From positions 1 to 15,820 of the forward strand of contig JAFHCF010000111.1 of NCBI GenBank assembly GCA_048497495.1: a DNA stretch of 15,820 nt, given 5' to 3'. Shown here one piece after another: positions 6,619 to 13,960 of the stretch. The notes under the pieces are model-generated. The model saw only the letters and a list, made by a program, of their open reading frames with translations, was not told the DNA's origin and ran no database searches. How positions within the stretch are numbered: position 1 is the first letter of the stretch; each line of letters opens with the position of its first letter. The position numbers and the translations under genes are program-made. This DNA comes from JAFHCF01 sp048497495. Lineage in GTDB: Bacteria > Pseudomonadota > Alphaproteobacteria > Rhizobiales > Ancalomicrobiaceae.

Positions 6619-7787
6619 TCCGCCGCGCGCGCCGTGACCCGGCGGCGCGGCTCGGGCGCCGGCGCGAGCGCCATCACCGCGCGGTGGGCGACGACCCGTT
6701 CGACGAACCCCGGCGGCAGACGCAGTTGCGTCCGCGTCAGGCGGTCGAGGAACCCGGTCGTGGCGCGCAGCGACAAGGGTTTGCCGGCATGGGCGAGGAA
6801 GGCGTCGAGCGGCGGCCGGGCGGCCCAACGCGGATGGGCGGAGATCGCCACGGCGTGGCGCGCCCGACCGTCGAAACGGGCCGCCGGCGGCCATTTCGCG
6901 GCGACGGCGAGGTCGCGGTCGCGGGCCCGATCGTGGCGGCCGGGGTGGGCCAGGCGCTCGCCGACCCAGCGGGCCACCGGCACGCTCACGGCATTGCCGA
7001 CCAGGGCCCAGCGCAGGCGCTCCAGGCCGATGTCGGCGGCGGCGCAGGTCCAATCGGCGGGAAAGCCCTGCAGGCGTTCGGCATCGCGGATGTCGGGGGT
7101 GACGATCGTCCCGTCGGGCCTGAGGATCGCCGGCGGCGAGGGGATGCCGACGGTCGAGCCGTTCTTCAGGGTCGGCACGCAGTCCGGACCCCAGCCGAGA
7201 CCGCGCACCCCTTCGGTCCAATAGAAACCGTGGGCATGGGTGGCGAGGTCGGTGGTGATCGGCGGCGGGATCTCCTCGTCGGCGAAGAGCACCTCGGCCG
7301 GATCGAGCGCCCGGCTCGCCACCAGGAAGACCCGCTGGCGGCGTTGCGGCAGAAAGGCGAGGGTATCGACGGTGCGATAGGCCCAGCGGTAGCCACGGTC
7401 CTCGAAGGCCCGGGTCAGGCGGGTCATCGCCGCGCCATTGTCGAGACGCAGCATGAAGGAGACGTTCTCGAGCAGCACCGTCGGCGTGGCGCTCTCGTCC
7501 ATCAGGCGGAAGACGTGGTCGACCAGCCCGGACTTGGCCCCGGCGATGCCGGCGGTGCGACCGGCCTGGGAGAGGTCCTGGCAGGGAAAACCGGCGGTGA
7601 GGAGATCATGGGGGGGAAGCGCCGTCGCGGCGCGGACGTCGCCGAGATTGACGGTGTCGGGAAAGCGCGCCGCCAGCACGGCCGCCGCCGGCGCCCAGGT
7701 CTCGACCAGCGCGCAGGCCTCGTGACCGGCCGCCGCCAATCCGCTCTCCAGTCCGCCGATGCCGGCGAACAGTCCCGCCACCCGCAT
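6615..7787 (-). CDS. DNA (cytosine-5-)-methyltransferase, Dcm type
   Basis: 390-aa SAM-dependent enzyme making 5-methylcytosine. Motif order is canonical: motif I LFAGIGGLESG (6-16), motif IV GFPCQDLSQAG with catalytic C69, motif VI LLENV (E107), and motif VIII QRRQRVFLVA (148-157). A short target-recognition region follows (about 158-237), then RLQGFP (238-243) and motif X GNAVSVPVA (264-272). About 110 residues follow the methyltransferase fold (280-390), a region whose role I cannot name. The ATG at 7787 is used because it begins right at motif I, as is usual; a TTG at 7793 would add two residues. The gene is coupled by ATGA to vsr. No restriction endonuclease gene is adjacent, so it acts as a solitary methyltransferase here, or its nuclease lies elsewhere. 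Recognition sequence unknown. Confidence 0.94.
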   Translation of the reverse strand: MRVAGLFAGIGGLESGLAAAGHEACALVETWAPAAAVLAARFPDTVNLGDVRAATALPPHDLLTAGFPCQDLSQAGRTAGIAGAKSGLVDHVFRLMDESATPTVLLENVSFMLRLDNGAAMTRLTRAFEDRGYRWAYRTVDTLAFLPQRRQRVFLVASRALDPAEVLFADEEIPPPITTDLATHAHGFYWTEGVRGLGWGPDCVPTLKNGSTVGIPSPPAILRPDGTIVTPDIRDAERLQGFPADWTCAAADIGLERLRWALVGNAVSVPVARWVGERLAHPGRHDRARDRDLAVAAKWPPAARFDGRARHAVAISAHPRWAARPPLDAFLAHAGKPLSLRATTGFLDRLTRTQLRLPPGFVERVVAHRAVMALAPAPEPRRRVTARAAE

Positions 7788-7811
7788 GACCAAGGCCCCC
7801 GATTCGCCGCC

Positions 7812-7840
7812 ATCCTCGAGCCCGCCGCCCGAGGCGTCAA
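7812..7840 (-). promoter_or_regulatory. Weak promoter candidate for the methyltransferase/vsr pair
   Basis: On the minus strand TTGACG (7840-7835) is followed after 17 bases by GAGGAT (7817-7812). The -35 is good but the -10 matches only three of six bases. It is placed about 25 bases before the ATG at 7787, so the leader would be very short. Confidence 0.25.
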
Positions 7841-7888
7841 GCGCCGGCGATCACGATCGGGCAATCGCCCGGGAGCGACCGCCCGCCG

Positions 7889-8383
7889 TCACGATCCGGG
7901 GGCGTGGAGGGGGGCGGCGTGGCGGAAGGCGAAGCGCGAGTAGCCGTAGTAGGAGACGAACATCGCCACGCTCGAGCCGACCACCGCCGCGACCGGCGGC
8001 GAGAGATCGGCGGTGCCGAGGATCTCGCGGGGCAGCGAATAGAGCGTCAGGGCATAGACGGCGTAGTTGACCAGGGCCGCCGTCACCGCCACCAGCCCGT
8101 AGCGGCCACCCTCGGCGACCAGGCCGCGGGCATCGGTGACCTTGTCGTGGACCTTGAAGGTGAAGCGGCGGTTGATCAGCCAGGTCACCGTCATGGCGGT
8201 CGCCATGGCGAAGACCCGCGCCAGATAGGGGTTCATGTCGAAGACCACGGTCAGAAGCGACAAGACGCCGACGTCGACGACGAATCCGAGCCCGCCGGTG
8301 AAGGCGAACTTGATCAGCCGCTCCAGGCGGGCCGCCGTCGGCGGCGAAAAATAGAGTTCCAGATCGATCATGCGATCGGCCAT
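7889..8383 (-). CDS. GtrA family membrane protein
   Basis: 164-aa polytopic inner-membrane protein with four hydrophobic segments: about 24-47, 54-72, 95-115 and 130-148. Typical GtrA features are RLIKFAFTGGLGFVVDVGVL in helix 1, the TWLINRRFTFKV motif closing helix 2 (about 67-78), RYGLVAVTAALVNYAVY for helix 3 and a C-terminal YYGYSRFAF. GtrA proteins are thought to flip undecaprenyl-phosphate-linked sugars for cell-surface glycosylation, usually beside a GtrB-type glycosyltransferase; none is nearby, so the partner is elsewhere. Two starts are possible, ATG 8383 and ATG 8371 (160 aa). 8371 has GGATGG at proper spacing, 8383 has no clear ribosome site, and the choice is not decisive. Confidence 0.88.
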   Translation of the reverse strand: MADRMIDLELYFSPPTAARLERLIKFAFTGGLGFVVDVGVLSLLTVVFDMNPYLARVFAMATAMTVTWLINRRFTFKVHDKVTDARGLVAEGGRYGLVAVTAALVNYAVYALTLYSLPREILGTADLSPPVAAVVGSSVAMFVSYYGYSRFAFRHAAPLHAPGS

Positions 8384-8593
8384 CCGTATCGTTGGTCGTC
8401 CATGTTCCCAGACCGCCCGAGAGGGGCGCGCGCCCCGCGCCTCGGTCGATCGTGGCGAACCTCGCCGACGACCATGGCGCGGACATGGTCGCGCCCAGTC
8501 TATCGCAAAGAAGTTTCCGATGTCGCAATCGCGCCACGGTCGCCGCATGCGGCCGGCGAGAGCGGCGGCATTCGTATCGCCCCTGTTGACCGT

Positions 8594-8611
8594 TTCGCCG
8601 ACATCGGCGAA
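8594..8611. promoter_or_regulatory. Perfect dyad just upstream of the RlmI-like gene
   Basis: TTCGCCGACATCGGCGAA is an 8-bp perfect inverted repeat around a CA centre, ending 9 bases before the ATG at 8621. Its right arm contains GGCGAA, the only Shine-Dalgarno-like stretch before that ATG, so in RNA the hairpin would hide the ribosome site. Alternatively it is a protein operator. A TTGACC (8586-8591) lies just upstream of it. Confidence 0.4.
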
Positions 8612-8620
8612 CAGTCGCGC

Positions 8621-9718
8621 ATGGATCGTACCCGCAAGCCCCCGAAATCCGCCGAGACCGCGTCGCGACGCGGCAAGCCCGCCGATCGGCCCGGCCCGCG
8701 CGCCCGCCGCGAGGCGCCGCGTCCGGCCGCCGAGGTCTCGCCCCCCCGACCGCCGCTCGACCCGACGGCGCTGGCGCCGCGCTCGATCGCCGGCGACGCG
8801 CTCGCCCCCGAGATGCTGGAGATGGCGGGCTGGGACGACTATGCGCTGATCGATTCCGGCCATGGCCGCAAGCTCGAGCGCTATGGCCACATCCGCATCG
8901 TCCGTCCCGAGGAGCAGGCGCTGTGGAGCCCGCGTCTCGACGCCGCCGACTGGGAGCGCGCCGACGCGGTCTTCACCGGCGACGTCGAGGAGGAGGGACC
9001 GGGGCGTTGGCGCTTTCCCGCGCCGGTGCCCGAGACCTGGCCGATGCGCTTCGATCCCATCCGCTTCTCCTGTCGCTTCACCTCGTTCCGCCACACCGGG
9101 GTCTTCCCCGAGCAGGCGGCGCATTGGCGGCGGATGCGCGACGACATCGAGCGCGTGGTCCGCGCCGAGGGCCGACGGCCGAGGCTCCTCAATCTCTTCG
9201 GCTACACCGGCCTCGCCTCGCTGATCGCGGCGGACGCCGGCGCCGACGTCACCCATGTCGACGCCTCGAAGAAGTCGATCGCCTGGGCGCGCGAGAACCA
9301 GGGCGAGAGCGGCCTCGATCATCTGCCGATCCGCTGGATCTGCGACGACGCGATGAAATTCGTCGCCCGCGAGACGAGGCGCGGCAATCGTTACGACGCG
9401 ATCATCCTCGATCCGCCGAAGTTCGGGCGCGGCCCGGAGGGCGAGGTCTGGCAACTGTTCGAGCATCTGCCGCCGATGCTGAGGGCGACCCGCGACCTGC
9501 TCTCCGAGCACCCGCTGTTTCAGATCCTCACAGTCTATGCGATGCGCTCGTCCTATGCCTCGTTCCACGAGTTGATGGCCGAGGTGATGGGCACCCGCGG
9601 CGGACGGCTCGCCTCCGGCGAGTTGTTCATCGCGGAAGACCCGGCGCCCGGCACCGACGTGCGCCGCCGCCTCGCCACCTCGATCTGGGTGCGCTGGACC
9701 CCGGAGACCCGCCGATGA
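8621..9718 (+). CDS. Class I SAM-dependent rRNA methyltransferase-like (RlmI/PF10672 family)
   Basis: 365-aa protein related to the RlmI-type enzymes that methylate 23S rRNA bases. A basic, Pro/Arg-rich segment (1-62) precedes the conserved core, which begins LAPEMLEMAGWDDYALIDSGHGRKLERYG (read as 61-69 then 70-89). Rossmann motif I is LLNLFGYTGLASL (189-201), the acidic strand-2 end is VDAS (213-216), and the catalytic-type motif is IILDPPKFGRGPEGE (261-275). The enzyme lacks the PUA domain of E. coli RlmI, as is common in this alphaproteobacterial branch. The ATG at 8621 has only a poor ribosome site; a start at 8816 (MLEMAGW...) would remove the low-complexity leader. Its stop overlaps the start of the next RNA methyltransferase by ATGA, so the two are translated together. 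The exact base modified is not deducible. Confidence 0.85.
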   Translation: MDRTRKPPKSAETASRRGKPADRPGPRARREAPRPAAEVSPPRPPLDPTALAPRSIAGDALAPEMLEMAGWDDYALIDSGHGRKLERYGHIRIVRPEEQALWSPRLDAADWERADAVFTGDVEEEGPGRWRFPAPVPETWPMRFDPIRFSCRFTSFRHTGVFPEQAAHWRRMRDDIERVVRAEGRRPRLLNLFGYTGLASLIAADAGADVTHVDASKKSIAWARENQGESGLDHLPIRWICDDAMKFVARETRRGNRYDAIILDPPKFGRGPEGEVWQLFEHLPPMLRATRDLLSEHPLFQILTVYAMRSSYASFHELMAEVMGTRGGRLASGELFIAEDPAPGTDVRRRLATSIWVRWTPETRR

Positions 9719-10626
9719 CCCGCCCGCCGCCGCCCCGCGACGCCTCGCGCGACCTCTACCGCCGTTCCAAGCCGCGCCCGGCCGAGGGGGGCCCGCCACG
9801 GCAGGAACCGGCGCCGACGCAGGGCACGTCGAAAGTGGTGACCAGCCTCGCCAATCCGCTGATCAAGGATCTGCGCGGCCTCCACATGAAGAAGGAGCGG
9901 GCCGAGAGCGGCCTGTTCCTCGCCGAGGGGCTGAAGCTCGTCACCGACGCGCTGGAAGAGGGCTGGCCGATCCGCACTCTGGTCCATGGCTTCCGGGTCA
10001 AGGACCAGCCGCTGGTCGCCCGCGCGGTGGCGACGGCCAGGGCGCGCGGCGCGCTGGTGCTCGAGGTCTCCGACGAGGTGCTGACCAAGATCTGCCGGCG
10101 CGACAATCCGCAGATGGTGGTCGCCGCCTTCGAGCAGCGCCTCGGCCGGCTCGACGACATCGCCGCGCCCTGCGGCGTTCTCGTGGCGCTCGAGGGCGTC
10201 AAGGATCCCGGCAATCTCGGCACCATCATCCGGACCGTCGATTCGGTCGGGGCGTCGGGAGTGATCCTCCTCGGCGACACCACCGATCCCTTCGCGCTGG
10301 AGGCGGTGCGCGCCACCATGGGCTCGCTGTTCCACGTGCCGCTGGTCGCCGCCTCGCTGGAGGAGTTCGTCGCCTGGAAGCGGGCGCGCGGCATCCCGGT
10401 GTGGGGGACCCATCTCGCCGGCGCCGTCGACTATCGTTCGGTAGATTGGCCCGAGACCTGCGTGTTGATGATGGGCAACGAGCAGTCGGGCCTGCCGGAG
10501 CAATACGTTCGGGCCTGCGACGGCATCGTCAAGATCCCGATGGCCGGCCGCGCCGACAGCCTCAACCTGGCGGTGGCGACGGCGGTGATGCTCTACGAGA
10601 TCCGCCGGTCACGCCTGACGGTGTGA
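9715..10626 (+). CDS. TrmH/SpoU-family RNA 2'-O-ribose methyltransferase
   Basis: 303-aa SPOUT-class enzyme expected to methylate a ribose 2'-hydroxyl in tRNA or rRNA. Residues 1-38 are Pro/Arg-rich and likely disordered. Residues 40-140 form the SpoU substrate-binding domain (SLANPLIKDLRGL, then FLAEGLKLV). The three SPOUT motifs follow: motif 1 DPGNLGTIIRTVDSVGA (164-180, R173), motif 2 LMMGNEQSGLP (251-261, N255), and motif 3 KIPMAGRADSLNLAVATAV (273-291, S282 and N284). Motif 3 forms the trefoil-knot SAM site. The start codon lies in ATGA shared with the preceding methyltransferase. The last 34 bases overlap the convergent membrane-protein gene. Resemblance is to the RlmB/TsnR/YsgA branch; the target nucleotide is not predictable. 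Confidence 0.93.
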   Translation: MTRPPPPRDASRDLYRRSKPRPAEGGPPRQEPAPTQGTSKVVTSLANPLIKDLRGLHMKKERAESGLFLAEGLKLVTDALEEGWPIRTLVHGFRVKDQPLVARAVATARARGALVLEVSDEVLTKICRRDNPQMVVAAFEQRLGRLDDIAAPCGVLVALEGVKDPGNLGTIIRTVDSVGASGVILLGDTTDPFALEAVRATMGSLFHVPLVAASLEEFVAWKRARGIPVWGTHLAGAVDYRSVDWPETCVLMMGNEQSGLPEQYVRACDGIVKIPMAGRADSLNLAVATAVMLYEIRRSRLTV

Positions 10627-11036
10627 GGGCTTGCGCCGCCCGGCCCGACGGCGAGCGGCAGCAGCGCGAAGGCGATCTGGGCGGCGAGGCCGAGGGCGCC
10701 GGCGGGGGTGACGAAGAGGGCCGCATAGGCGCTCGGCGGTGTGCCGAAGGCCGAGGCGAGCGCGAATTCGGTCGCCTGGAGCATCGCGAAGGCGAGGCCG
10801 CCCATGGCGAGCCGGGTCCGGGCACGATCTGCGACGGCGAAGCGGCGCACCGCCCAGCGGGCCGCGAGCCACGATACGCCCAAGAGCAACGGCACCTCGA
10901 TCGCCACCGCCGCGAAGGCCCCGAGACGCGGCGCGACGACGGTCTGGCGCACCGCCCCGAGGACGAAGGCGACGGCGAAGGTGACGGCGAAATAGCCGAG
11001 GGCCGCCTTCACCGTGTCGCGCGCCGCCGGGCTCAT
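10593..11036 (-). CDS. Unknown small four-helix membrane protein downstream of gcdH
   Basis: 147-aa protein I do not recognise. Four hydrophobic segments are visible: about 11-29, 38-59, 76-97 and 104-130. Basic loops lie between them (WAVRRFAVADRARTR at 61-75) and a basic tail (VRRDRRIS) ends it, which would place that tail in the cytoplasm by the positive-inside rule. An in-membrane QATE (87-90) is the only strongly polar spot. The ATG at 11036 is 8 bp after the gcdH stop and uses GAGGCGAG, overlapping that stop, as ribosome site, so it is very probably the third gene of the lysine-catabolism operon. A role such as uptake or membrane anchoring is only a guess. Its 3' end overlaps the opposing TrmH-like gene by 34 bp. 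Confidence 0.7.
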   Translation of the reverse strand: MSPAARDTVKAALGYFAVTFAVAFVLGAVRQTVVAPRLGAFAAVAIEVPLLLGVSWLAARWAVRRFAVADRARTRLAMGGLAFAMLQATEFALASAFGTPPSAYAALFVTPAGALGLAAQIAFALLPLAVGPGGASPHTVRRDRRIS

Positions 11037-11044
11037 CGCTCGCC

Positions 11045-12238
11045 TCAGAAGAACGCCTGCAATCCCGTCTGGGCGCGGCCGAGGATCAGGGCGTGGACGT
11101 CGTGGGCGCCCTCGTAGGTGTTGACCGTCTCGAGGTTGGCGGCGTGGCGCATCACGTGGAATTCGATCGAGATGCCGTTGCCGCCGTGCATGTCGCGGGC
11201 CTGACGGGCGATGTCGAGCGCCTTGCCGCAGTTGTTGCGCTTGATCAGCGAGATCATCTCCGGCGCCATCCGACCCTCTTCGAAGAGCCGGCCGACCCGA
11301 AGCGCGGCCTGGAGGCCGAGGGCGATCTCGGTCTGCATGTCGGCGAGCTTCTTCTGATAGAGCTGGGTATTGGCGAGCGGCCGGCCGAACTGCTTGCGGT
11401 CGAGGCCGTATTGACGGGCGCGCAGCCAGCAGTCCTCGGCCGCGCCCATGGCGCCCCAGGCGATGCCGTAGCGGGCGCGGTTGAGGCAGCCGAAGGGGCC
11501 CTTCAGCCCCGAGACGTTCGGCAGCAGGTTCTCCTCCGGCACGATCACGCCGTCCATGACGATCTCGCCGGTGATCGAGGCGCGGAGCGACAGCTTGCCG
11601 CCGATCTTCGGGGCGGAGAGGCCCTTCATGCCCTTCTCCAGGATGAAGCCGCGGATCTCGCCGTCGTGGGCGGCGGATTTCGCCCAGACGACGAAGACGT
11701 CGGCGATCGGCGAGTTGGAGATCCACATCTTCGAGCCGATCAGGCGATAGCCGTCGGCGACCTTCTCGGCCCGGGTCTTCATACCGGCGGGATCGGACCC
11801 GGCGTCGGGCTCGGTCAGGCCGAAGCAGCCGACCCATTCGCCCGAGGCGAGCTTCGGCAGGTACTTCCGCTTCTGCGCCTCGGAGCCGTAGGCCTCGATC
11901 GGGTACATCACCAGCGACGACTGGACCGACATCATCGAGCGATAGCCGCTGTCGACCCGCTCGACCTCGCGGGCGACCAGCCCGTAGGAGACATAGCCGG
12001 CGCCGGCGCCGCCGTAGTCGTCGGAGACGGTGACGCCGAGAAGCCCCAGTTCACCCATCTCCTCGAAGATGGCGCGATCGGTCTTCTCCTCCATGTAGGC
12101 CTCGACGATGCGCGGCTGGAGCTTGTCCTGAGCATAGGCGCGGGCGGTGTCGGCGATCAGCCGCTCGTCCTCGGTCAGCTGGTCGACGAGGAGGAAGGGA
12201 TCCTCCCACTTGAAGGCAGCGTGGGTCTTGGGGGCCAT
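11045..12238 (-). CDS. gcdH: Glutaryl-CoA dehydrogenase
   Basis: 397-aa FAD enzyme of the acyl-CoA dehydrogenase family that oxidises and decarboxylates glutaryl-CoA to crotonyl-CoA in lysine and tryptophan breakdown. Alignment by eye with human GCDH is near continuous. VERVDSGYRSMMSVQSSLV (93-110) has the glutarate-binding Arg (R100), and GCFGLTEPDAGSDP (137-150) and KMWISNSPIADVFVVWA (170-186) form the FAD site. RYGIAWGAMGAAE and QFGRPLANTQL follow, then ARQARDMHGGNGIS (344-357) and NTYEGAHDVHALILGRA with the catalytic base E376. Length is that of the mature enzyme. The ATG at 12238 has AAGGA upstream. It lies 15 bp after the aldehyde dehydrogenase stop, completing a pathway pair. Confidence 0.96.
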   Translation of the reverse strand: MAPKTHAAFKWEDPFLLVDQLTEDERLIADTARAYAQDKLQPRIVEAYMEEKTDRAIFEEMGELGLLGVTVSDDYGGAGAGYVSYGLVAREVERVDSGYRSMMSVQSSLVMYPIEAYGSEAQKRKYLPKLASGEWVGCFGLTEPDAGSDPAGMKTRAEKVADGYRLIGSKMWISNSPIADVFVVWAKSAAHDGEIRGFILEKGMKGLSAPKIGGKLSLRASITGEIVMDGVIVPEENLLPNVSGLKGPFGCLNRARYGIAWGAMGAAEDCWLRARQYGLDRKQFGRPLANTQLYQKKLADMQTEIALGLQAALRVGRLFEEGRMAPEMISLIKRNNCGKALDIARQARDMHGGNGISIEFHVMRHAANLETVNTYEGAHDVHALILGRAQTGLQAFF

Positions 12239-12253
12239 GGCGTCCGTTCCTTC

Positions 12254-13795
12254 TCAGCTCTCGACGTCGAACTTGACGCCCTGGGCGAGCGGCAGCGACC
12301 GGGAATAGTTCACGGTGTTGGTGGCGCGGCGCATATAGGCCTTCCAGGCGTCGGAGCCGGCCTCGCGGCCGCCGCCGGTCTCCTTCTCGCCGCCGAAGGC
12401 CCCGCCGATCTCGGCGCCCGAGGGGCCGATGTTGACGTTGGCGATGCCGCAGTCGGAGCCGGTGTCGGAGACGAAGGTCTCGGCCTCGCGCAGGTCGGAG
12501 GTGAAGATCGACGACGACAGGCCCTGGGGCACGGCGTTGTTGAGCTTCACCGCGGTCTCGAACTTGGTGTAGCGCATGACGTAGAGGATCGGCGCGAAGG
12601 TCTCCTCGACGACCGGGCCGGACTGCGACGGCATCTCCACCAGCGCCGGGGCGACGTAGTAGCCGCCGTCGTAGCCCTGGAGCCCGACGCGGCCGCCGCC
12701 GGTGATGGTGCCGCCGGCCTCGCGCGCCGCTTCCAGCGCCTTCTGCATGCGGCCGTAGGCGTCGCCGTCGATCAGCGGGCCGACCAGGGTCTCGGGCTGC
12801 GACGGATCGCCGACCTTGACCGAGGCATAGGCGCGGCGCAGCCGTGTGACCAGCGTGTCGTAGATCGAATCGTGGACGAAGAGGCGGCGCAGCGAGGTGC
12901 AGCGCTGGCCGGCGGTGCCGATCGCGGAGAAGGCGATGGCGCGGAGCGAGAGGTCGAGATCGGCCGAGGGGCAGACGATCGCGGCATTGTTGCCGCCGAG
13001 TTCGAGGATGGCGCGGGCGAAGCGCTTGGCGAGCTTCGGCCCGACGACCCGGCCCATGGCGGTCGAACCGGTCGCCGAGACCACGGGCACGCGCGGGTCG
13101 CCGACCAGGATCTCGCCGATGTGGCGCGAGCCGTTGATCAGCCCGACCAGGCCGTCGGGGGCGTCGTTGCCCTCGGCGCGCCAGCGGGCGACGGCGCGGG
13201 CGAAGAGCGCGACGACGGCCAGCCCGGTGAGCGGCGTCTTCTCCGAGGGCTTCCACACCACCGAATCGCCGCAGACCAGCGCCAGGGCGGCATTCCACGA
13301 CCACACCGCGACGGGGAAGTTGAAGGCGGAGATGACGCCGACGACGCCGATCGGGTGCCAGGTCTCCATCATCCGGTGGCCGGGACGCTCGGTGGCGATG
13401 GTCAGCCCGTAGAGCTGGCGCGACAGGCCGACGGCGAAATCGCAGATGTCGATCATCTCCTGGACCTCGCCGAGGCCCTCGGAGACGATCTTGCCGGCCT
13501 CGATGGTGACGAGGCGGCCGAGTTCGGTCTTGTGGGCGCGCAATTCCTCGCCGAGCAGGCGGACGAGTTCGCCGCGCTTGGGCGCCGGCACCAGACGCCA
13601 GACGCGGAAGGCGGCGTCGGCGCGGCCGATGACGGCTTCCGCCTCTTCGGTTTCGTGTTCGACGACACGGCCGATCTCCTCGCCGGTGATCGGCGAGGTG
13701 ACCTTCAACGACCCGACGGTGTAGTGGGCGCGGTCAACGCCGAGGGCGGTGAGGAGCTCGTGGGTCTCGGCCGCGAGCGAGGAATGGGCGGACAT
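12254..13795 (-). CDS. amaB: Aminoadipate semialdehyde / piperideine-6-carboxylate dehydrogenase (ALDH7)
   Basis: 513-aa NAD-dependent aldehyde dehydrogenase of the antiquitin (ALDH7) branch, oxidising L-2-aminoadipate 6-semialdehyde (in equilibrium with piperideine-6-carboxylate) to 2-aminoadipate in lysine/pipecolate catabolism. Motifs: SAFNFPVAVWSWN (N159), VVWKPSEKTPLT (179-190), GSTAMGR, ELGGNNA with general base E265, and GTAGQRCTSLRRLFVH with nucleophile C299. The ALDH7 hallmark near the C-terminus reads GAEIGGAFGGEKETGGGREA, followed by GSDAWKAYMRR. The ATG at 13795 has GAGGT 7 bases upstream and gives the family's usual length (about 510 aa). An in-frame ATG at 13849 would add an atypical 18 residues. 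First gene of the operon; pairs with gcdH, although the intervening aminoadipate-to-glutaryl-CoA steps are not encoded here. Confidence 0.94.
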   Translation of the reverse strand: MSAHSSLAAETHELLTALGVDRAHYTVGSLKVTSPITGEEIGRVVEHETEEAEAVIGRADAAFRVWRLVPAPKRGELVRLLGEELRAHKTELGRLVTIEAGKIVSEGLGEVQEMIDICDFAVGLSRQLYGLTIATERPGHRMMETWHPIGVVGVISAFNFPVAVWSWNAALALVCGDSVVWKPSEKTPLTGLAVVALFARAVARWRAEGNDAPDGLVGLINGSRHIGEILVGDPRVPVVSATGSTAMGRVVGPKLAKRFARAILELGGNNAAIVCPSADLDLSLRAIAFSAIGTAGQRCTSLRRLFVHDSIYDTLVTRLRRAYASVKVGDPSQPETLVGPLIDGDAYGRMQKALEAAREAGGTITGGGRVGLQGYDGGYYVAPALVEMPSQSGPVVEETFAPILYVMRYTKFETAVKLNNAVPQGLSSSIFTSDLREAETFVSDTGSDCGIANVNIGPSGAEIGGAFGGEKETGGGREAGSDAWKAYMRRATNTVNYSRSLPLAQGVKFDVES

Positions 13796-13960
13796 GAACG
13801 CGACCTCGATTGTCGGAGAAGAGGGGAGTGTCGGAGCAAATGGCATCACACGGCGGCGGCGTTGCGGCCGTCCCGGGCGAGGTCATGAATATTCCGCTCG
13901 ACAAGGCGGGAATGAAGCGAGAAATTCTCACGATATCATGAATTTTTGGAATGAATCTCG
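13796..13960. promoter_or_regulatory. Divergent control region between amaB and the LysR gene
   Basis: 165 bp shared by the two divergent genes, with an AT-richer right half. It holds many ATTC/GAAT half-sites: GAATATTC palindrome 13887-13894, ATTCC 13891-13895 facing GGAAT 13909-13913, ATTC 13924-13927 facing GAAT 13940-13943, and GGAAT 13948-13952. TCATGAAT is repeated at 13883 and 13937. LysR-type proteins typically bind such dyads between their own gene and the target. No clear -35/-10 pair could be placed for either gene. Confidence 0.5.

Noticed and set aside
7858..7871. Hairpin CGGGC-AATC-GCCCG after gtrA as terminator
   Set aside because: Five-base stem and no T-run; common by chance at this GC content.
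7889..9799. Minus-strand frame read as one 636-aa protein covering both GtrA and the antisense of the RlmI-like gene
   Set aside because: Only its last 164 codons make a real protein (GtrA). The upstream part is the complement of a well-conserved methyltransferase.
11093..13888. Very long plus-strand open frame (931 codons) antisense to gcdH and amaB
   Set aside because: Its product is Asp/Gly/His/Arg-rich with no recognisable motif and no ribosome site, while the opposite strand encodes two textbook enzymes. It is open only because of GC-rich third positions.
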